A DNA stretch of 64,000 nt from an uncultured Ilumatobacter sp. (GTDB lineage: Bacteria; Actinomycetota; Acidimicrobiia; Acidimicrobiales; Ilumatobacteraceae): positions 1 through 64,000 of the forward strand of contig CALFRK010000028.1 of NCBI GenBank assembly GCA_937919625.1. Direction: 5' to 3'. This document shows, piece after piece, positions 17,395 to 26,476 of this stretch. The notes beneath the pieces were generated by a model, which saw nothing but the letters and a program-made list of their open reading frames with translations, ran no database searches and had not been told where the DNA came from. Every line of letters begins with the position of its first letter. Position 1 is the stretch's first letter. Both the position numbers and the translations under genes were made by a program.

Positions 17395-18236
17395 CAGGTC
17401 ACGAGTTGACGGGCGATGAGCGCCAGCTTGGCCGGCATCGATACCCGCGCCCTCACCGCGAACACATCATGATCGAGCCGTTCGATCTGGTTGAGGATTC
17501 GTGCGTACACGTCATGGGCGGCACGGATGCACTGCGCCGACCGACGCGGCAACAAGCTGATCCCCTCGCCAGCTGACACGTAAAGCGTCCGACAGCGAAC
17601 AATCTCGAACTTCATAAGCGCAACGAACTCTGGCGTGGAGCGCCGCTCTGTGAGGTCGACGCCGAACCGGCGAAGATCATCCTGCGGAACGTATTGGCGA
17701 CCACGGTCGAGATCTTCGTCGATGTCGCGCAGGAAGTTGGTGAGCTGAAAGGCGAGACCCAGGTCGCGGGCGGGACCGTGTGCCGCTATCGGATCAGAGG
17801 GAGCGAGGATCGGCAGCATCATCTCGCCGATCACCGCCGCCGAACCGTCCATGTAGCCAAGCAGATCGTGCCAACTCTCGTATGAGGCGATGGTTAGGTC
17901 CATCTTCATCGCCTCGAAGAATCGACGGAAGGCGTCTGGGGCAATGTCGAATCGGCGGGCTGTGTCGACCACCGCCATCAATACTCGGTCGTCGGAGCGG
18001 CCGGCCTCGAGATCGGAGAAGAACCTGTTGGCAAGCCCTGATAAATCCGATGCCGGATCGCTACCCGGCGCCGGACGGGCATCGACGATGTCGTCTGCCG
18101 TGCGGGCCAGCGCGTACAAGGCGTGTACGTGACGCTGCTTGGCGGGCGGCAACAACTTGGCCGACCAGAAGTAACTCGATCCGTGACGACGGCTGAGATC
18201 CTTGCAGCATCGGTACGAGTCTTCAAGCGTAGTCAC
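17394..18236 (-). CDS. crtB: phytoene synthase
   Basis: The enzyme joins two geranylgeranyl diphosphates into phytoene. The 280-residue form from GTG 18236 begins TTLEDSYRCCKDLSRRHG, the family start, with the first Asp-rich motif DDIVD at residues 48-52 and the second in NFLRDIDEDLDRGRQYVP, plus a YMDGSAAVIG segment. An ATG at 18287 would add 17 residues but overlap crtI by 44 bases. GTG 18236 lies 7 bases after the crtI stop. It is the last gene of the xseA-xseB-crtE-crtI-crtB run. Confidence 0.92.
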   Translation of the reverse strand: MTTLEDSYRCCKDLSRRHGSSYFWSAKLLPPAKQRHVHALYALARTADDIVDARPAPGSDPASDLSGLANRFFSDLEAGRSDDRVLMAVVDTARRFDIAPDAFRRFFEAMKMDLTIASYESWHDLLGYMDGSAAVIGEMMLPILAPSDPIAAHGPARDLGLAFQLTNFLRDIDEDLDRGRQYVPQDDLRRFGVDLTERRSTPEFVALMKFEIVRCRTLYVSAGEGISLLPRRSAQCIRAAHDVYARILNQIERLDHDVFAVRARVSMPAKLALIARQLVT

Positions 18237-18243
18237 ACCAGGC

Positions 18244-19734
18244 TCACCACTTGAGCAGCGAAGTCGTTCGAAGGTACTGGTCGACACGTTGGGCGGCGAG
18301 CTTTCCGGAGATCAGAACCATCGGGACCCCGACGCCTGGGAGCGTCGATGACCCGGTGAACACCAGCCCAGGAACACGTTTATCAATATTGCGCGGCCGA
18401 AACGGGCCGGTCTGGCGGAAGGTATGTGACAGGGAGAAAGGTGTGCCCCGCTCCATCCCCATCTCCTCCCAGTCGAGCGGATCGAACACCCGCTCAACCA
18501 CCACATCATCGACCGGATAGCCCAGCCCCCCGACCCGCCGCCGCAGGTCGTCGGCGTAGCGAGCACCGTTGCGTACCCAATCGAGCTTGCCGTCTAGATT
18601 TGGCATCGGTTCGAGGGCATACAGCGTCGAGCAACCGCTGGGTGCCAGCGAGGCGTCGCCGATCGAGGCCATGCTGACCAAGGTCGATGGGTCGGGCATC
18701 CGGACACCGCGCTTGATCACGGCCTTGAAGCCGCCGTTGAAGTCGTGGCCGAAGTGGATGTTGTGGTGGGCCGCTCCCTCGGGTGGGGCGCCCCGAACGC
18801 CCGCCACCCACAGCAGGCACGACGGCGAATAGCGCCCATGACGAGCGACGCGCGGTGCCTCGACGCCGCCCAACATCGTTCTGTAGGCAACCGGCAGATC
18901 GGGATTGCAGACGACCGCATGGGCAGCGACCCGGTCGTCGCCGCCAAGGTCGACACCGGTCACGGTGCCCTCTCCATCGCGGAGGATTCGAACCACCTCG
19001 GCGTCGTAGCGGATAGTCGCACCCGCTTCGGTCACCGCCCGAGCCAGACCGGTGGCGATCGAGTGCACGCCACCGCGCGGCGAGTAGACCCCAGCGACAG
19101 TGTCCATGTAGGTGATGACCGAGTAGATCGCCAGCGCTTGGCGCGGCGCCAAGCCGGCGTACAACGACTGAAAGCTGAACATCCGCCGCAGACGATCGTC
19201 CTCGAAAAACGAAGCGACCTTCGAGTCGAGCGCTCCGAAGCCACCGTGGCGGATCAGGTCGATTATCGCCCGCCAAGACTTGACCAGATCAAGCGGCGAC
19301 TCGTAGTTGACGTCGATGAAGCGAGGCATCTCGATCTCGTACAGCTCGGTGAGCCATTCACAGAACTCGTTGAACGCACCCGCTTCGCGGGCGTTTGCAA
19401 ACTGTCGAATCTCCTCGGTCATCGCCTCACGGCCGTGCCGTACACGCAACACCGAACCGTCGGCGAACACAGCTCGATACATAGGATCGACGGGGTTGAT
19501 GGTGACATAGTCACCCATATTGCGATCGACTGCCCGGAACGTGTCGGCCAACAGGTTCGGCATCGTGAAAACCGTCGGCCCAGTGTCGAGCCGGAACCCG
19601 TGCTGCTCGATCACGCCCGCCCTCCCGCCAGGCTCGGAACTGCGCTCGAGCACGCTGACCTCATGACCGGCACCGACGAGATGGGCCGCAGCCGACAGGC
19701 CCCCGAGCCCCGCGCCGATCACGACGACGCGCAC
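18244..19734 (-). CDS. crtI: phytoene desaturase
   Basis: This 496-residue CrtI converts phytoene stepwise to lycopene using FAD. It has the N-terminal dinucleotide motif VVVIGAGLGGLSAAAHL, GGRAGVIEQHGFRLDTGPTVFTMP, the SLYAGLAPRQALAIYSVITYMDT region, and the C-terminal signature LVFTGSSTLPGVGVPMVLISGK. Length is normal. GTG start, two bases after the crtE stop. The crtI paralogue at 14619-16064 is more CrtD-like, so this copy is the likely phytoene desaturase. Confidence 0.92.
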   Translation of the reverse strand: MRVVVIGAGLGGLSAAAHLVGAGHEVSVLERSSEPGGRAGVIEQHGFRLDTGPTVFTMPNLLADTFRAVDRNMGDYVTINPVDPMYRAVFADGSVLRVRHGREAMTEEIRQFANAREAGAFNEFCEWLTELYEIEMPRFIDVNYESPLDLVKSWRAIIDLIRHGGFGALDSKVASFFEDDRLRRMFSFQSLYAGLAPRQALAIYSVITYMDTVAGVYSPRGGVHSIATGLARAVTEAGATIRYDAEVVRILRDGEGTVTGVDLGGDDRVAAHAVVCNPDLPVAYRTMLGGVEAPRVARHGRYSPSCLLWVAGVRGAPPEGAAHHNIHFGHDFNGGFKAVIKRGVRMPDPSTLVSMASIGDASLAPSGCSTLYALEPMPNLDGKLDWVRNGARYADDLRRRVGGLGYPVDDVVVERVFDPLDWEEMGMERGTPFSLSHTFRQTGPFRPRNIDKRVPGLVFTGSSTLPGVGVPMVLISGKLAAQRVDQYLRTTSLLKW

Positions 19735-19736
19735 TG

Positions 19737-20798
19737 TCAGACCTCCCTTTGGCTGACGAACGCGGCGAGCGCGATCAGTTCGTCACGGGCGGAGTCGACA
19801 ATGTCAGCGGCGCTGATGGCTGCTGTTGCCTGATCGGACAGCCGCAGGATCGTTGCCTCGAGGTCGGCCAGTGCGCCAGTGTCGACGATCGCCTGCTGAA
19901 TATCGGCGACCTCGACATCTGAGAGATCGGCCCGACCGACATTGGCGAGCACCTGGCCTTGAGCCGCGCTGGCGGCCGCGAGAGCGCGCGCCAGCAAGGG
20001 CGTCGGCTTACCCTCTCGGAGATCGCCGCCGACCGGTTTACCGGTGGTGGTCGAATCACCGAACGCACCCATCACGTCGTCGCGCATCTGAAAGGCGTCA
20101 CCGAGCGGCAGCCCATAGGCGCTCAGCACAGGGCCCATAATCTCAAAACGATCCGGATCGGCAAGTGCAGCTCCGAGGTGGAGCGGGCGCTCGATGGTGT
20201 ACTTGCCCGACTTGTAGCGGCAGATCCGCTCGGCCTGAGCCACGTCGCGGACACCACTGACCGACCCGAGGATGTCGAGCACCTGGCCGACATTGAGCTC
20301 GATCCGCAGCTCGTTCCAAATTTTCCAAGCCGTCTGGTTGGCGTTGGCGAGCATCTGGTCGGCGTAGACGAAAGCGAGATCACCGATCAGGATCGCGACG
20401 CCTTCACCAAACCGGCGCGACTCTCCTGTCCAGCCAAGTTCGGCGTGACGTCGACCCCACACCGTGTGAGTGGTGGGCTGGCCGCGACGGCTTGCGGCGT
20501 CGTCCATCACGTCGTCATGGAACAGGGCGAAGGCATGCATCAACTCGAACGCAGCACCGGCGTCGGTCACGATCTGCGCCTCAGGATCGCCGCCAACAGC
20601 AGCGTGGCCCCACGTGCAGAACGCGGGACGCAGACGTTTGCCGCCCGACAACACAAGACGCCTGATCTCCGCCATCGGATCACGAAGATCGGGGTCGAGA
20701 GCAGCCCACCGCTCGAGTTCGGGCGTGAGCACCTCGTCGAGACGAACGGCGACCCGATCAGCAATCAGGCGCAGGCTAGGGGGCGCTTGCGCAGTCAC
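19737..20798 (-). CDS. crtE: polyprenyl (geranylgeranyl) diphosphate synthase
   Basis: The 353-residue trans-prenyltransferase has SGGKRLRPAF, the first Asp-rich motif DDVMDD at residues 95-100 followed by the RRG-x-PTTH segment, and the second motif QMRDDVMGAFGD near residue 247. It condenses IPP with allylic diphosphates to give GGPP for CrtB. The frame is open to 20855, but that would run back into xseB. GTG 20798 lies 10 bases after the xseB stop and gives the usual N-terminus. Confidence 0.9.
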   Translation of the reverse strand: MTAQAPPSLRLIADRVAVRLDEVLTPELERWAALDPDLRDPMAEIRRLVLSGGKRLRPAFCTWGHAAVGGDPEAQIVTDAGAAFELMHAFALFHDDVMDDAASRRGQPTTHTVWGRRHAELGWTGESRRFGEGVAILIGDLAFVYADQMLANANQTAWKIWNELRIELNVGQVLDILGSVSGVRDVAQAERICRYKSGKYTIERPLHLGAALADPDRFEIMGPVLSAYGLPLGDAFQMRDDVMGAFGDSTTTGKPVGGDLREGKPTPLLARALAAASAAQGQVLANVGRADLSDVEVADIQQAIVDTGALADLEATILRLSDQATAAISAADIVDSARDELIALAAFVSQREV

Positions 20799-20808
20799 GA
20801 ACCTGAGG

Positions 20809-21084
20809 CTATGGCGATTCGTCGTCGGCCGCGTCGCCAAGTCGCGTCGAGGCATCGAGGTCTGCGATCACCTCGTCGATTCGGATCCGTGCGTTGCCGA
20901 TCCGGTCGCGACACAGGGCGATCAGGTCGGCTGCCCTGGCGACCCGATCGGCTAGGCGGTCGATGTCGACGTCGGAACCTTCCAACTCGCGCAAGATGGT
21001 GTCGAGCTCGTCGAGAGCGCTGGCGTATCCGATCGTGTCGGAGTTTGGTTCGCCGCCTGATTCGCCGCCTGTTTGGTTGGTCAC
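20809..21084 (-). CDS. xseB: exodeoxyribonuclease VII small subunit
   Basis: This 91-residue protein has the XseB helix pair: YASALDELDTILRELEGSDVDIDRLADRV followed by LIALCRDRIGNARIRIDE. It binds XseA to form exonuclease VII, which degrades single-stranded DNA in the cytosol. GTG 21084 overlaps the xseA stop (GTGA). An acidic tail ends 10 bases before crtE. Confidence 0.9.
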   Translation of the reverse strand: MTNQTGGESGGEPNSDTIGYASALDELDTILRELEGSDVDIDRLADRVARAADLIALCRDRIGNARIRIDEVIADLDASTRLGDAADDESP

Positions 21085-22424
21085 GATTCCTCGATTCGGC
21101 TGGAAAGGCTGCCGTCGGCAACCTGGGTGGTGATGAGTTCGCCGGCGCGGGCGTCGGCAACAGAGCGGAGCACCGAACCATCAGCGCTGCGCGTGATGCT
21201 CCAACCGCGCCGCAAAAGGTTCACGGGATCGAGCAGGGCAAGTCGGGCAGCGGCGGCATCGATCTCACCTTGACGGGCGGTGATCACGTGAGGCAAGCGG
21301 CGCACAATCCGAGTCGCGGTGGCGTCGAGACCGCGATTCGACAGAGCCAGTTGGCGGTGCGGCGCCATGCCGAGACGCTGACGACGAGTCGTCAATCGTT
21401 CGTCGGCGCGTTCGACGGCCGCATGCGTTCGCCGTGCGATGCGATGGGCACGATCGGACAACGAACCCGTCGTGCTACCGATATGTATGGCGGCCAATGC
21501 CTCGACCGCCGCCCACCGCCGCTCGGTGGTATCGCGATATGCCACGACCATCTCGATCAATGCACCGGCGCAGGCGGTCGGCGTTTTCAGGGATCGATGG
21601 GCGACCTCGTCGGCGACGCTGACGTCGATCTCGTGGCCCAGCCCGGTAAGCACCGGAATCTGGCTTGTGGCGATCGCCATCGCGATCGGTTCGGCATCGA
21701 AGGTCGCCAACTCGTTGCGAGCTCCGCCACCTCGAATCACCACGACGACGTCGATGTCACCGCGACGGCTGAGGGTACGGATCGCGGCGGCTACCGTTGT
21801 TTCGGCGAACTCGCCTTGGACGCGGGTGTCGCAAACCCGCAGTTGGAACCCCAACCCACTGGCAACCAGTTCTTGATGAAAGTCGTGCCAGGCCGCTGTG
21901 CCGACGCTGGTCACGACGCCGACCCGCAATGGCACGATCGGCATCGGGCGGGCGCGGTTGGCATCGAACAAACCGGTCGCCACCAGACGCCGAACCACGT
22001 GATCGCGGGCTTGCGACAGTTCGCCCAGGGTGAAACGGGGGTCGATCCCCGCCATCTTCAAGCCGAGCCGACCGTTGGGGGCGTAGTAGTCGAGCCGACC
22101 GAAGATCCGCACCTTCATACCGTTGGCCAACTCGAGCCGGTTCTTCTTCAGGAGCGGCGTCAGATTGCGTTTCATCGGGGCGAACAACGACACGTTGAGA
22201 ACTGCTTTGCCTTGCTCGCCGTGCTCGACCAAGGCGAAATAGGTGTGCGGCCCGCTGTTGCGCAAGCCGTCGATCTCGCCCCGCACCCACACTCCATCGG
22301 CGAATCCGCGCCGCAGCTGCTCGTTGATGGCGTCGGCCAACTCTCCCACGGTGTACGTGGGATTGATCGGGTCGTCATGCGGTTCGTCGCCGAACTCGAA
22401 CGCTGGCTGGCTCACGGTGACCAA
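21081..22424 (-). CDS. xseA: exodeoxyribonuclease VII large subunit
   Basis: This 447-residue XseA starts with an OB-fold (YTVGELADAINEQLRRGF, VRGEIDGLRNSGPHTYFALVE) and contains the catalytic-domain strands VGVVTSVGTAAWHDF, DVVVVIRGGGARNELATFD and PVLTGLGHEIDVSVADEVAHRSLKTPTA. A long helical region follows (about 290-390) and a C-terminal LLRRGWSITRSADG motif. It forms exonuclease VII with XseB, used in mismatch repair and DNA-damage processing. It heads the run of genes that ends with crtB. Confidence 0.93.
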   Translation of the reverse strand: MVTVSQPAFEFGDEPHDDPINPTYTVGELADAINEQLRRGFADGVWVRGEIDGLRNSGPHTYFALVEHGEQGKAVLNVSLFAPMKRNLTPLLKKNRLELANGMKVRIFGRLDYYAPNGRLGLKMAGIDPRFTLGELSQARDHVVRRLVATGLFDANRARPMPIVPLRVGVVTSVGTAAWHDFHQELVASGLGFQLRVCDTRVQGEFAETTVAAAIRTLSRRGDIDVVVVIRGGGARNELATFDAEPIAMAIATSQIPVLTGLGHEIDVSVADEVAHRSLKTPTACAGALIEMVVAYRDTTERRWAAVEALAAIHIGSTTGSLSDRAHRIARRTHAAVERADERLTTRRQRLGMAPHRQLALSNRGLDATATRIVRRLPHVITARQGEIDAAAARLALLDPVNLLRRGWSITRSADGSVLRSVADARAGELITTQVADGSLSSRIEES

Positions 22425-22489
22425 TTCTGCCCGATCGCCGGAGAATCCGCCGTTTCGGCGTTGGCCGGCGGCGTCACAGACGCCCGATG

Positions 22490-23791
22490 TCAGGCACCGA
22501 GTCGCCGAACGTTGGCAGGCGTGGTGTCGATGTCGGCCTCGTCGAGCGTGGGGAACAGCTGACCGTCAATCGCCAGATTGCGTTCGCGTCGCACCGCCTC
22601 GAGCTGCGCAAGCGGCTTCTCGAGTTGACGTTTGCGGGTGCCGACCAGCTCGTCGAACTGGCGGTCGAGCTGGTCGAACTTGTTCTTCACCTTGTCGAGT
22701 TGCTCGGAGTATTTTTGCCACTGATCGCCGAAGCTGCCGATCAATGCCAGGATCTGATCGCTTGTCTGCTCGACCACGAAGTTGTCGTAGGCCTGGCGGA
22801 TAACGCCCAAGAAAGCGAACAAAGTAAGCGGCGAACACATCACGACACGCTGCTTCATCGCATCGTCGATCAAGCCAGGATCGCCCTCGTGGATGAACCC
22901 GGTGAGCTGCTCGTTGGGGAGGAACAGCAACACATAGTCGACCGACTTGCGCGCCGACTCACGTGCATAATCGCGCTTGGCGAGCTCTTTCACGCGGGCC
23001 CTGACGTCGCGCAAGAACGAAGCACGATGAGCCTGGCGTTCGGCGTCGGTGTCGGCGTCGAGGTAGCGAAGGTAGCCGGCCATCGGAAACTTGACGTCCA
23101 TGTACAGCTCGTGCCCCTTGGGCAGCGGGAATGTAAAATCGGGACGACCGGTGGCGCCATCGAGCTGGGTTTGCTTGACATAGTTGACGTTCTCGACGAA
23201 GCCAGCCAGCCGCAGCACGTCTTCGGCCATCCTTTCGCCCCATTGCCCGCGGGCCGTGGGGCTGACCATTGCCTCGCGCAACGCACGCGCCGACTCGGAC
23301 AGGGTTTGCGTAACCTCGGCGTGGCTGCGCAGCGACTGATCGACCTGACCAAACTTCTGAGCGCTGGTGTTGGCCAGTTCGGTGACGATCGAGCCGAGCT
23401 TGGTGAGCTCGGATCGCATTTCGGCGTGCACTTGGTCGAGGCGACTGTCGATCACGTCTTTCTTGGCAGAAAGTTCGGCCGACGACTCATCGCGGACTTG
23501 TCGAGCGGCGGTGCCGAGCTGTTCGCGCTGCATGACCGCCGACTGCTGCAACGCCGCTGTAACGGCAGCGTCGCGATCGGAAACGGTTTGCGCACGCATT
23601 TCGGCCAGGGCGGCCGCCATCGCCTGGTGCACGACCTCGTCAACCGGAACGGCGGTTTCGGCCGCCGCCGCAAAGGCCGCCGCCTCGTAACGCCGACGAG
23701 TGACGGCGACAGCGACGAGAGCAACTACCAACCCAACGACCGCTAGCAGCACCACAACCAACAACATGTCCATACCGACCATGATGACCAT
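22490..23791 (-). CDS. rmuC: RmuC-family DNA recombination protein
   Basis: The 433-residue protein has an N-terminal transmembrane helix (about 8-30), a long coiled coil (about 60-170), and the RmuC nuclease-like core: GQWGERMAEDVLRLAGF, RPDFTFPLPKGHELYMDVKFP, VDYVLLFLPNEQ and MCSPLTLFAFLGVI. RmuC limits inversions at inverted repeats in E. coli and resembles restriction-endonuclease folds. It lies 65 bases upstream of xseA on the same strand, so these DNA-maintenance genes may be co-transcribed. Confidence 0.9.
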   Translation of the reverse strand: MVIMVGMDMLLVVVLLAVVGLVVALVAVAVTRRRYEAAAFAAAAETAVPVDEVVHQAMAAALAEMRAQTVSDRDAAVTAALQQSAVMQREQLGTAARQVRDESSAELSAKKDVIDSRLDQVHAEMRSELTKLGSIVTELANTSAQKFGQVDQSLRSHAEVTQTLSESARALREAMVSPTARGQWGERMAEDVLRLAGFVENVNYVKQTQLDGATGRPDFTFPLPKGHELYMDVKFPMAGYLRYLDADTDAERQAHRASFLRDVRARVKELAKRDYARESARKSVDYVLLFLPNEQLTGFIHEGDPGLIDDAMKQRVVMCSPLTLFAFLGVIRQAYDNFVVEQTSDQILALIGSFGDQWQKYSEQLDKVKNKFDQLDRQFDELVGTRKRQLEKPLAQLEAVRRERNLAIDGQLFPTLDEADIDTTPANVRRLGA

Positions 23792-23912
23792 GGGGTGTCA
23801 CAATGTTGGCGGACCCCCGCTGACCAGGAGTTTCAGGCGCCAGACGACCCAACGCGGAACGTACACGCGACTGAAAGATCACGAAACGCCGCACAACCAG
23901 CGCTCGGTGCCG

Positions 23913-24944
23913 TCACCGTTCCGGAAAGACGAAGCAGCGATCCGCCAGGGTGCCGAGCGCGTAGGTCTCGTAGTCGATCCCGAAATCAGAGTAGATCCCC
24001 CGGCAACGATTACTCCACGACAGCGCGTCGGCTGATGAAATCCTGTGCACCACCTGCATCACGCCGCCTTCATAGACGCGATACTCGGCCCAAGTACCAG
24101 GAAAGTCCTTTACGCAGCCGATCTCGATCGACGGCACACCGCTGAGCGCCATCGTGCGCACACGATGTCGGTGTGTGTGCCCGGCGGCATAACCGATCAC
24201 GTGACGATGACGCAGGCACAGATCGTCCAAGCCGTCGCTGGCATCCGGGCCGATGCCGAAGTAGTCGACGCTGCGATTCGACGATGGCCCGCTTGGCACC
24301 CATTGCTGGTGGTGTCCCATCAGCAACACCCGGCCGCTGGTCGATGCGAGACGATCGTCGACTTCCGCCAACTGGGCGGGCCGTAGATCTCCCTGGGTCT
24401 GACCAGGAATCGTCGTATCGAGCAATCCGATCGTGAGCCCCGGCAACTTGATCCATTGGTCACCGACGTATCGATTTTGGCCCCGGTAAGCGTCGTGATT
24501 GCCGCGCACCACGTGGAGGCGCTCGCCGAACGGCTGTCGCCAGCATGCCTCGAACGCCGCCCACTCCTCGTCGCTACCATCGACCGACAGATCACCTTTG
24601 GCGATCACGGCTTCGGGCTCGATCAGGGCGATCTCGGCGGCGGCCGCCGAGTTCATCGTTTCGGGATACGGTCGCTCACCCGGATTCGGGCGCACTATCG
24701 GGCCATCGGTTCGCTGGTCGATCACGCCGCACTCGATCTCACCAAAATGCATATCGTTGACGGTTGCAAAGCGGGCCAGTAGTTCACCGCCCGGCCGTGT
24801 CAGCGTGCGCACCGTGTGCCCATGCAGGTCAACCTCGGTGTCGGGCGCCAACCCTTCGAAGCGGTGGGTGGTCTCGCCCTCGTGAAAGACCGCCAGATCG
24901 TCGGCGACGGTGGTCAGTTCAATCGCCGCGTCCGAACCGGCCAC
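23913..24944 (-). CDS. metallophosphoesterase
   Basis: This 343-residue calcineurin-like phosphoesterase keeps the metal-ligand series: VNDMHFG (D-x-H), AKGDLSVDG (GD), VRGNHDAYR (GNHD), LLMGHHQQW (GH) and GYAAGHTHRHR (GHTH). An N-terminal beta domain of about 55 residues precedes the core. The order and spacing resemble class III cyclic-nucleotide phosphodiesterases (CpdA/Rv0805-like), but the substrate is unproven. The GTG start lies 6 bases after the stop of the carboxylase epsilon-like gene, so the two are probably co-transcribed. Confidence 0.85.
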   Translation of the reverse strand: MAGSDAAIELTTVADDLAVFHEGETTHRFEGLAPDTEVDLHGHTVRTLTRPGGELLARFATVNDMHFGEIECGVIDQRTDGPIVRPNPGERPYPETMNSAAAAEIALIEPEAVIAKGDLSVDGSDEEWAAFEACWRQPFGERLHVVRGNHDAYRGQNRYVGDQWIKLPGLTIGLLDTTIPGQTQGDLRPAQLAEVDDRLASTSGRVLLMGHHQQWVPSGPSSNRSVDYFGIGPDASDGLDDLCLRHRHVIGYAAGHTHRHRVRTMALSGVPSIEIGCVKDFPGTWAEYRVYEGGVMQVVHRISSADALSWSNRCRGIYSDFGIDYETYALGTLADRCFVFPER

Positions 24945-24950
24945 GGCGAC

Positions 24951-25154
24951 TCAGCTCCAAGGACGATCGGAGCCGGCGAACCGATCGCGCTGCCACCAGC
25001 GGCCGCTGAAACGCCATGCCTGCGTGCGTTCACGTTCGGGCTTGGATGCCATCATCGGCTTCGGCCACAGTACTGCAACCGCAGCAACGATCGCTGCGGC
25101 TTCCTCGCTGGTTGGCGCAGGGCTGATCGCAACCTGTGGGTCGTGAGCTGGCAC
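24951..25154 (-). CDS. acyl-CoA carboxylase epsilon subunit-like protein
   Basis: This is a 67-residue protein: PTSEEAAAIVAAVAVLW, then a Pro/Lys spacer and a Trp-rich end (AWRFSGRWWQRDRFAG). Actinobacterial acyl-CoA carboxylases carry small epsilon subunits with a helical EEAAAI/LAAL core and a C-terminal W..SGR motif, and this peptide fits that plan. It would bind the beta subunit, encoded at 26554-28095 on the same strand and separated by two RDD genes. GTG start. The family is short and weakly conserved, so the call is moderate. Confidence 0.6.
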   Translation of the reverse strand: MPAHDPQVAISPAPTSEEAAAIVAAVAVLWPKPMMASKPERERTQAWRFSGRWWQRDRFAGSDRPWS

Positions 25155-25198
25155 ATCATGCAGCGTAGTAGGCCCTATACCGGCCGCGGTCTACCGCG

Positions 25199-25753
25199 TC
25201 AGGTGCGAACAGCGCGAGTTCCCACGATCATGTCGTGGAACGTGCGGTTCTGCGGGTCCCACAGTGGCCACAGGAAGCCGAGCCCAAACGGCAGCGCGCT
25301 CGCCGCTCTGGCGAAGTAGCGAACGACCGCACGATCGAAACCGATCACGTCACCAGTTCTGGCGTCGACGATCTTGTAGCGGGCAGCCCCCATTCCCCAA
25401 CTCTGCCCACGCCTGCCAACACTGCGGCAGTAAAGCACGAGATGGATGAGCAGGCCTCCGACACAGAACGCAGCGGCCACTCCGATCGTTCCGCCCGTCG
25501 GCACCTTGCACGACCTGAGCTCGTCATTGACCCGGCAAGTGTTGGTCCCGGACGGGCCGAAAACGAGCGTGATGATCGCCGGAACGAAGAACACGATCAG
25601 AATCAGGCCATCGATGACCACCGCACCAAGGCGGTCCCACCACCCGGCATAACGTACCTGACGTTGGCAAACGGCGCCGCCGCTGTACGCGGATCGGAGA
25701 GGCGGGGGTACGCCTGGGTCGCCGAGCGGCGGCGATAGCGGCAAGTTCGACAC
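25199..25753 (-). CDS. RDD-family membrane protein
   Basis: The 184-residue protein has a Pro-rich cytosolic N-terminus of about 30 residues. The RDD domain follows: YAGWWDRLGAVVIDGLILIVFF (first helix with the Arg-Asp pattern), a second helix around 90-112, then GQSWGMGAARYKIVDARTGDVIGFDRAVVRYF and FLWPLWDPQNRTFHDMIVGT. RDD proteins are small integral membrane proteins with poorly defined transport or export roles. It lies between the carboxylase beta and epsilon-like genes, next to a second, more diverged RDD gene. Confidence 0.85.
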   Translation of the reverse strand: MSNLPLSPPLGDPGVPPPLRSAYSGGAVCQRQVRYAGWWDRLGAVVIDGLILIVFFVPAIITLVFGPSGTNTCRVNDELRSCKVPTGGTIGVAAAFCVGGLLIHLVLYCRSVGRRGQSWGMGAARYKIVDARTGDVIGFDRAVVRYFARAASALPFGLGFLWPLWDPQNRTFHDMIVGTRAVRT

Positions 25754-25924
25754 CCCACCAGTGTGTCAGGAACCATCTGGCCTGCGTGCGATCAATATCG
25801 GACAACGGCATCGAGAATCACAGCCGAGTCGTGGGCGCTCGCAACGGCGCTAACCACACGTTCGACTGCAAAGTGGGCGACCTACGGACAGTGCCCATCG
25901 GCCGTCGTCAGAAGACCATCCGGT

Positions 25925-26476
25925 CTACCCAGGCAAGCCATTCGGGGCGTCGACCACCAGCGTGTTGACCATTTTGTCGGTCAATCGTTGGTGCTTGTCA
26001 CCAACGAAGATCCAAACCGCGCTCACCAGACTGAACAAGGAACTGGTGAGCATCCCCAACAATCCATCGATTACCCAGCCGCGCAGAAACATCGTTCCCC
26101 AGGTAGCAGCTCGTCCTGTCCGTTCGTCAACCACATACATGTTGAGCAACTGCTTGGCAGGTGTCTGACCTCGCCCGTACACAACCAGTGCCCAAATCAT
26201 GTAGCCGATGCCGAGTGTCACGATCATCAGAACCAGCGAAAGAAGAAAGTTTCCGAAGCGCTTCCCGCGGCTTGACAGTTGCACCCCAGCAGGCAACGAC
26301 GAACCGTGAGCGAAGGGAGCAGGGGCGTAAACGTTCGTTGGTGGTGCAGCGCCGTAAGCAGGAGGCGGCGGCGCACCAAGACCACCGAACGGTGGAGGCG
26401 GCGGCGGCGGGTTCGCGCCCGGTGGTGGAGGTGGTGGAGGTGGAGGTGGAGGAGGTGGGGGCGGCGGGTTCGTCAC
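25925..26476 (-). CDS. proline-rich RDD-like membrane protein
   Basis: This 183-residue protein starts with a run of about 15 prolines, a Gly/Pro/Ala/Tyr-rich segment to about residue 65, then an RDD-like domain: KRFGNFLLSLVLMIVTLGIGYMIWALVVYGRGQTPAKQLLNMYVVDERTG, two more hydrophobic segments and KHQRLTDKMVNTLVV. The terminal pattern matches the RDD ending of the neighbour (NRTFHDMIVGT), but the first RDD motif is eroded. The proline tract is encoded by CCN codons and may be slippage-prone. Confidence 0.75.
   Translation of the reverse strand: MTNPPPPPPPPPPPPPPPPGANPPPPPPPFGGLGAPPPPAYGAAPPTNVYAPAPFAHGSSLPAGVQLSSRGKRFGNFLLSLVLMIVTLGIGYMIWALVVYGRGQTPAKQLLNMYVVDERTGRAATWGTMFLRGWVIDGLLGMLTSSLFSLVSAVWIFVGDKHQRLTDKMVNTLVVDAPNGLPG
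26393..26469. repeat. low-complexity GGT/GGC tract encoding polyproline
   Basis: On the plus strand this is an almost uninterrupted G-rich run of GGN triplets, the complement of the proline codons of the RDD-like gene. Length variation between strains would be expected. Confidence 0.7.

Noticed and set aside
19959..22562. An 867-codon open frame on the plus strand
   Set aside because: It runs antisense through crtE, xseB and xseA, whose products have clear motifs. Its translation is His/Arg/Gln-rich with no domain, as expected for a shadow in high-GC DNA.
22487..23746. A 419-codon open frame on the plus strand
   Set aside because: It is antisense to rmuC, which has a complete RmuC core. The shadow protein has no family features.
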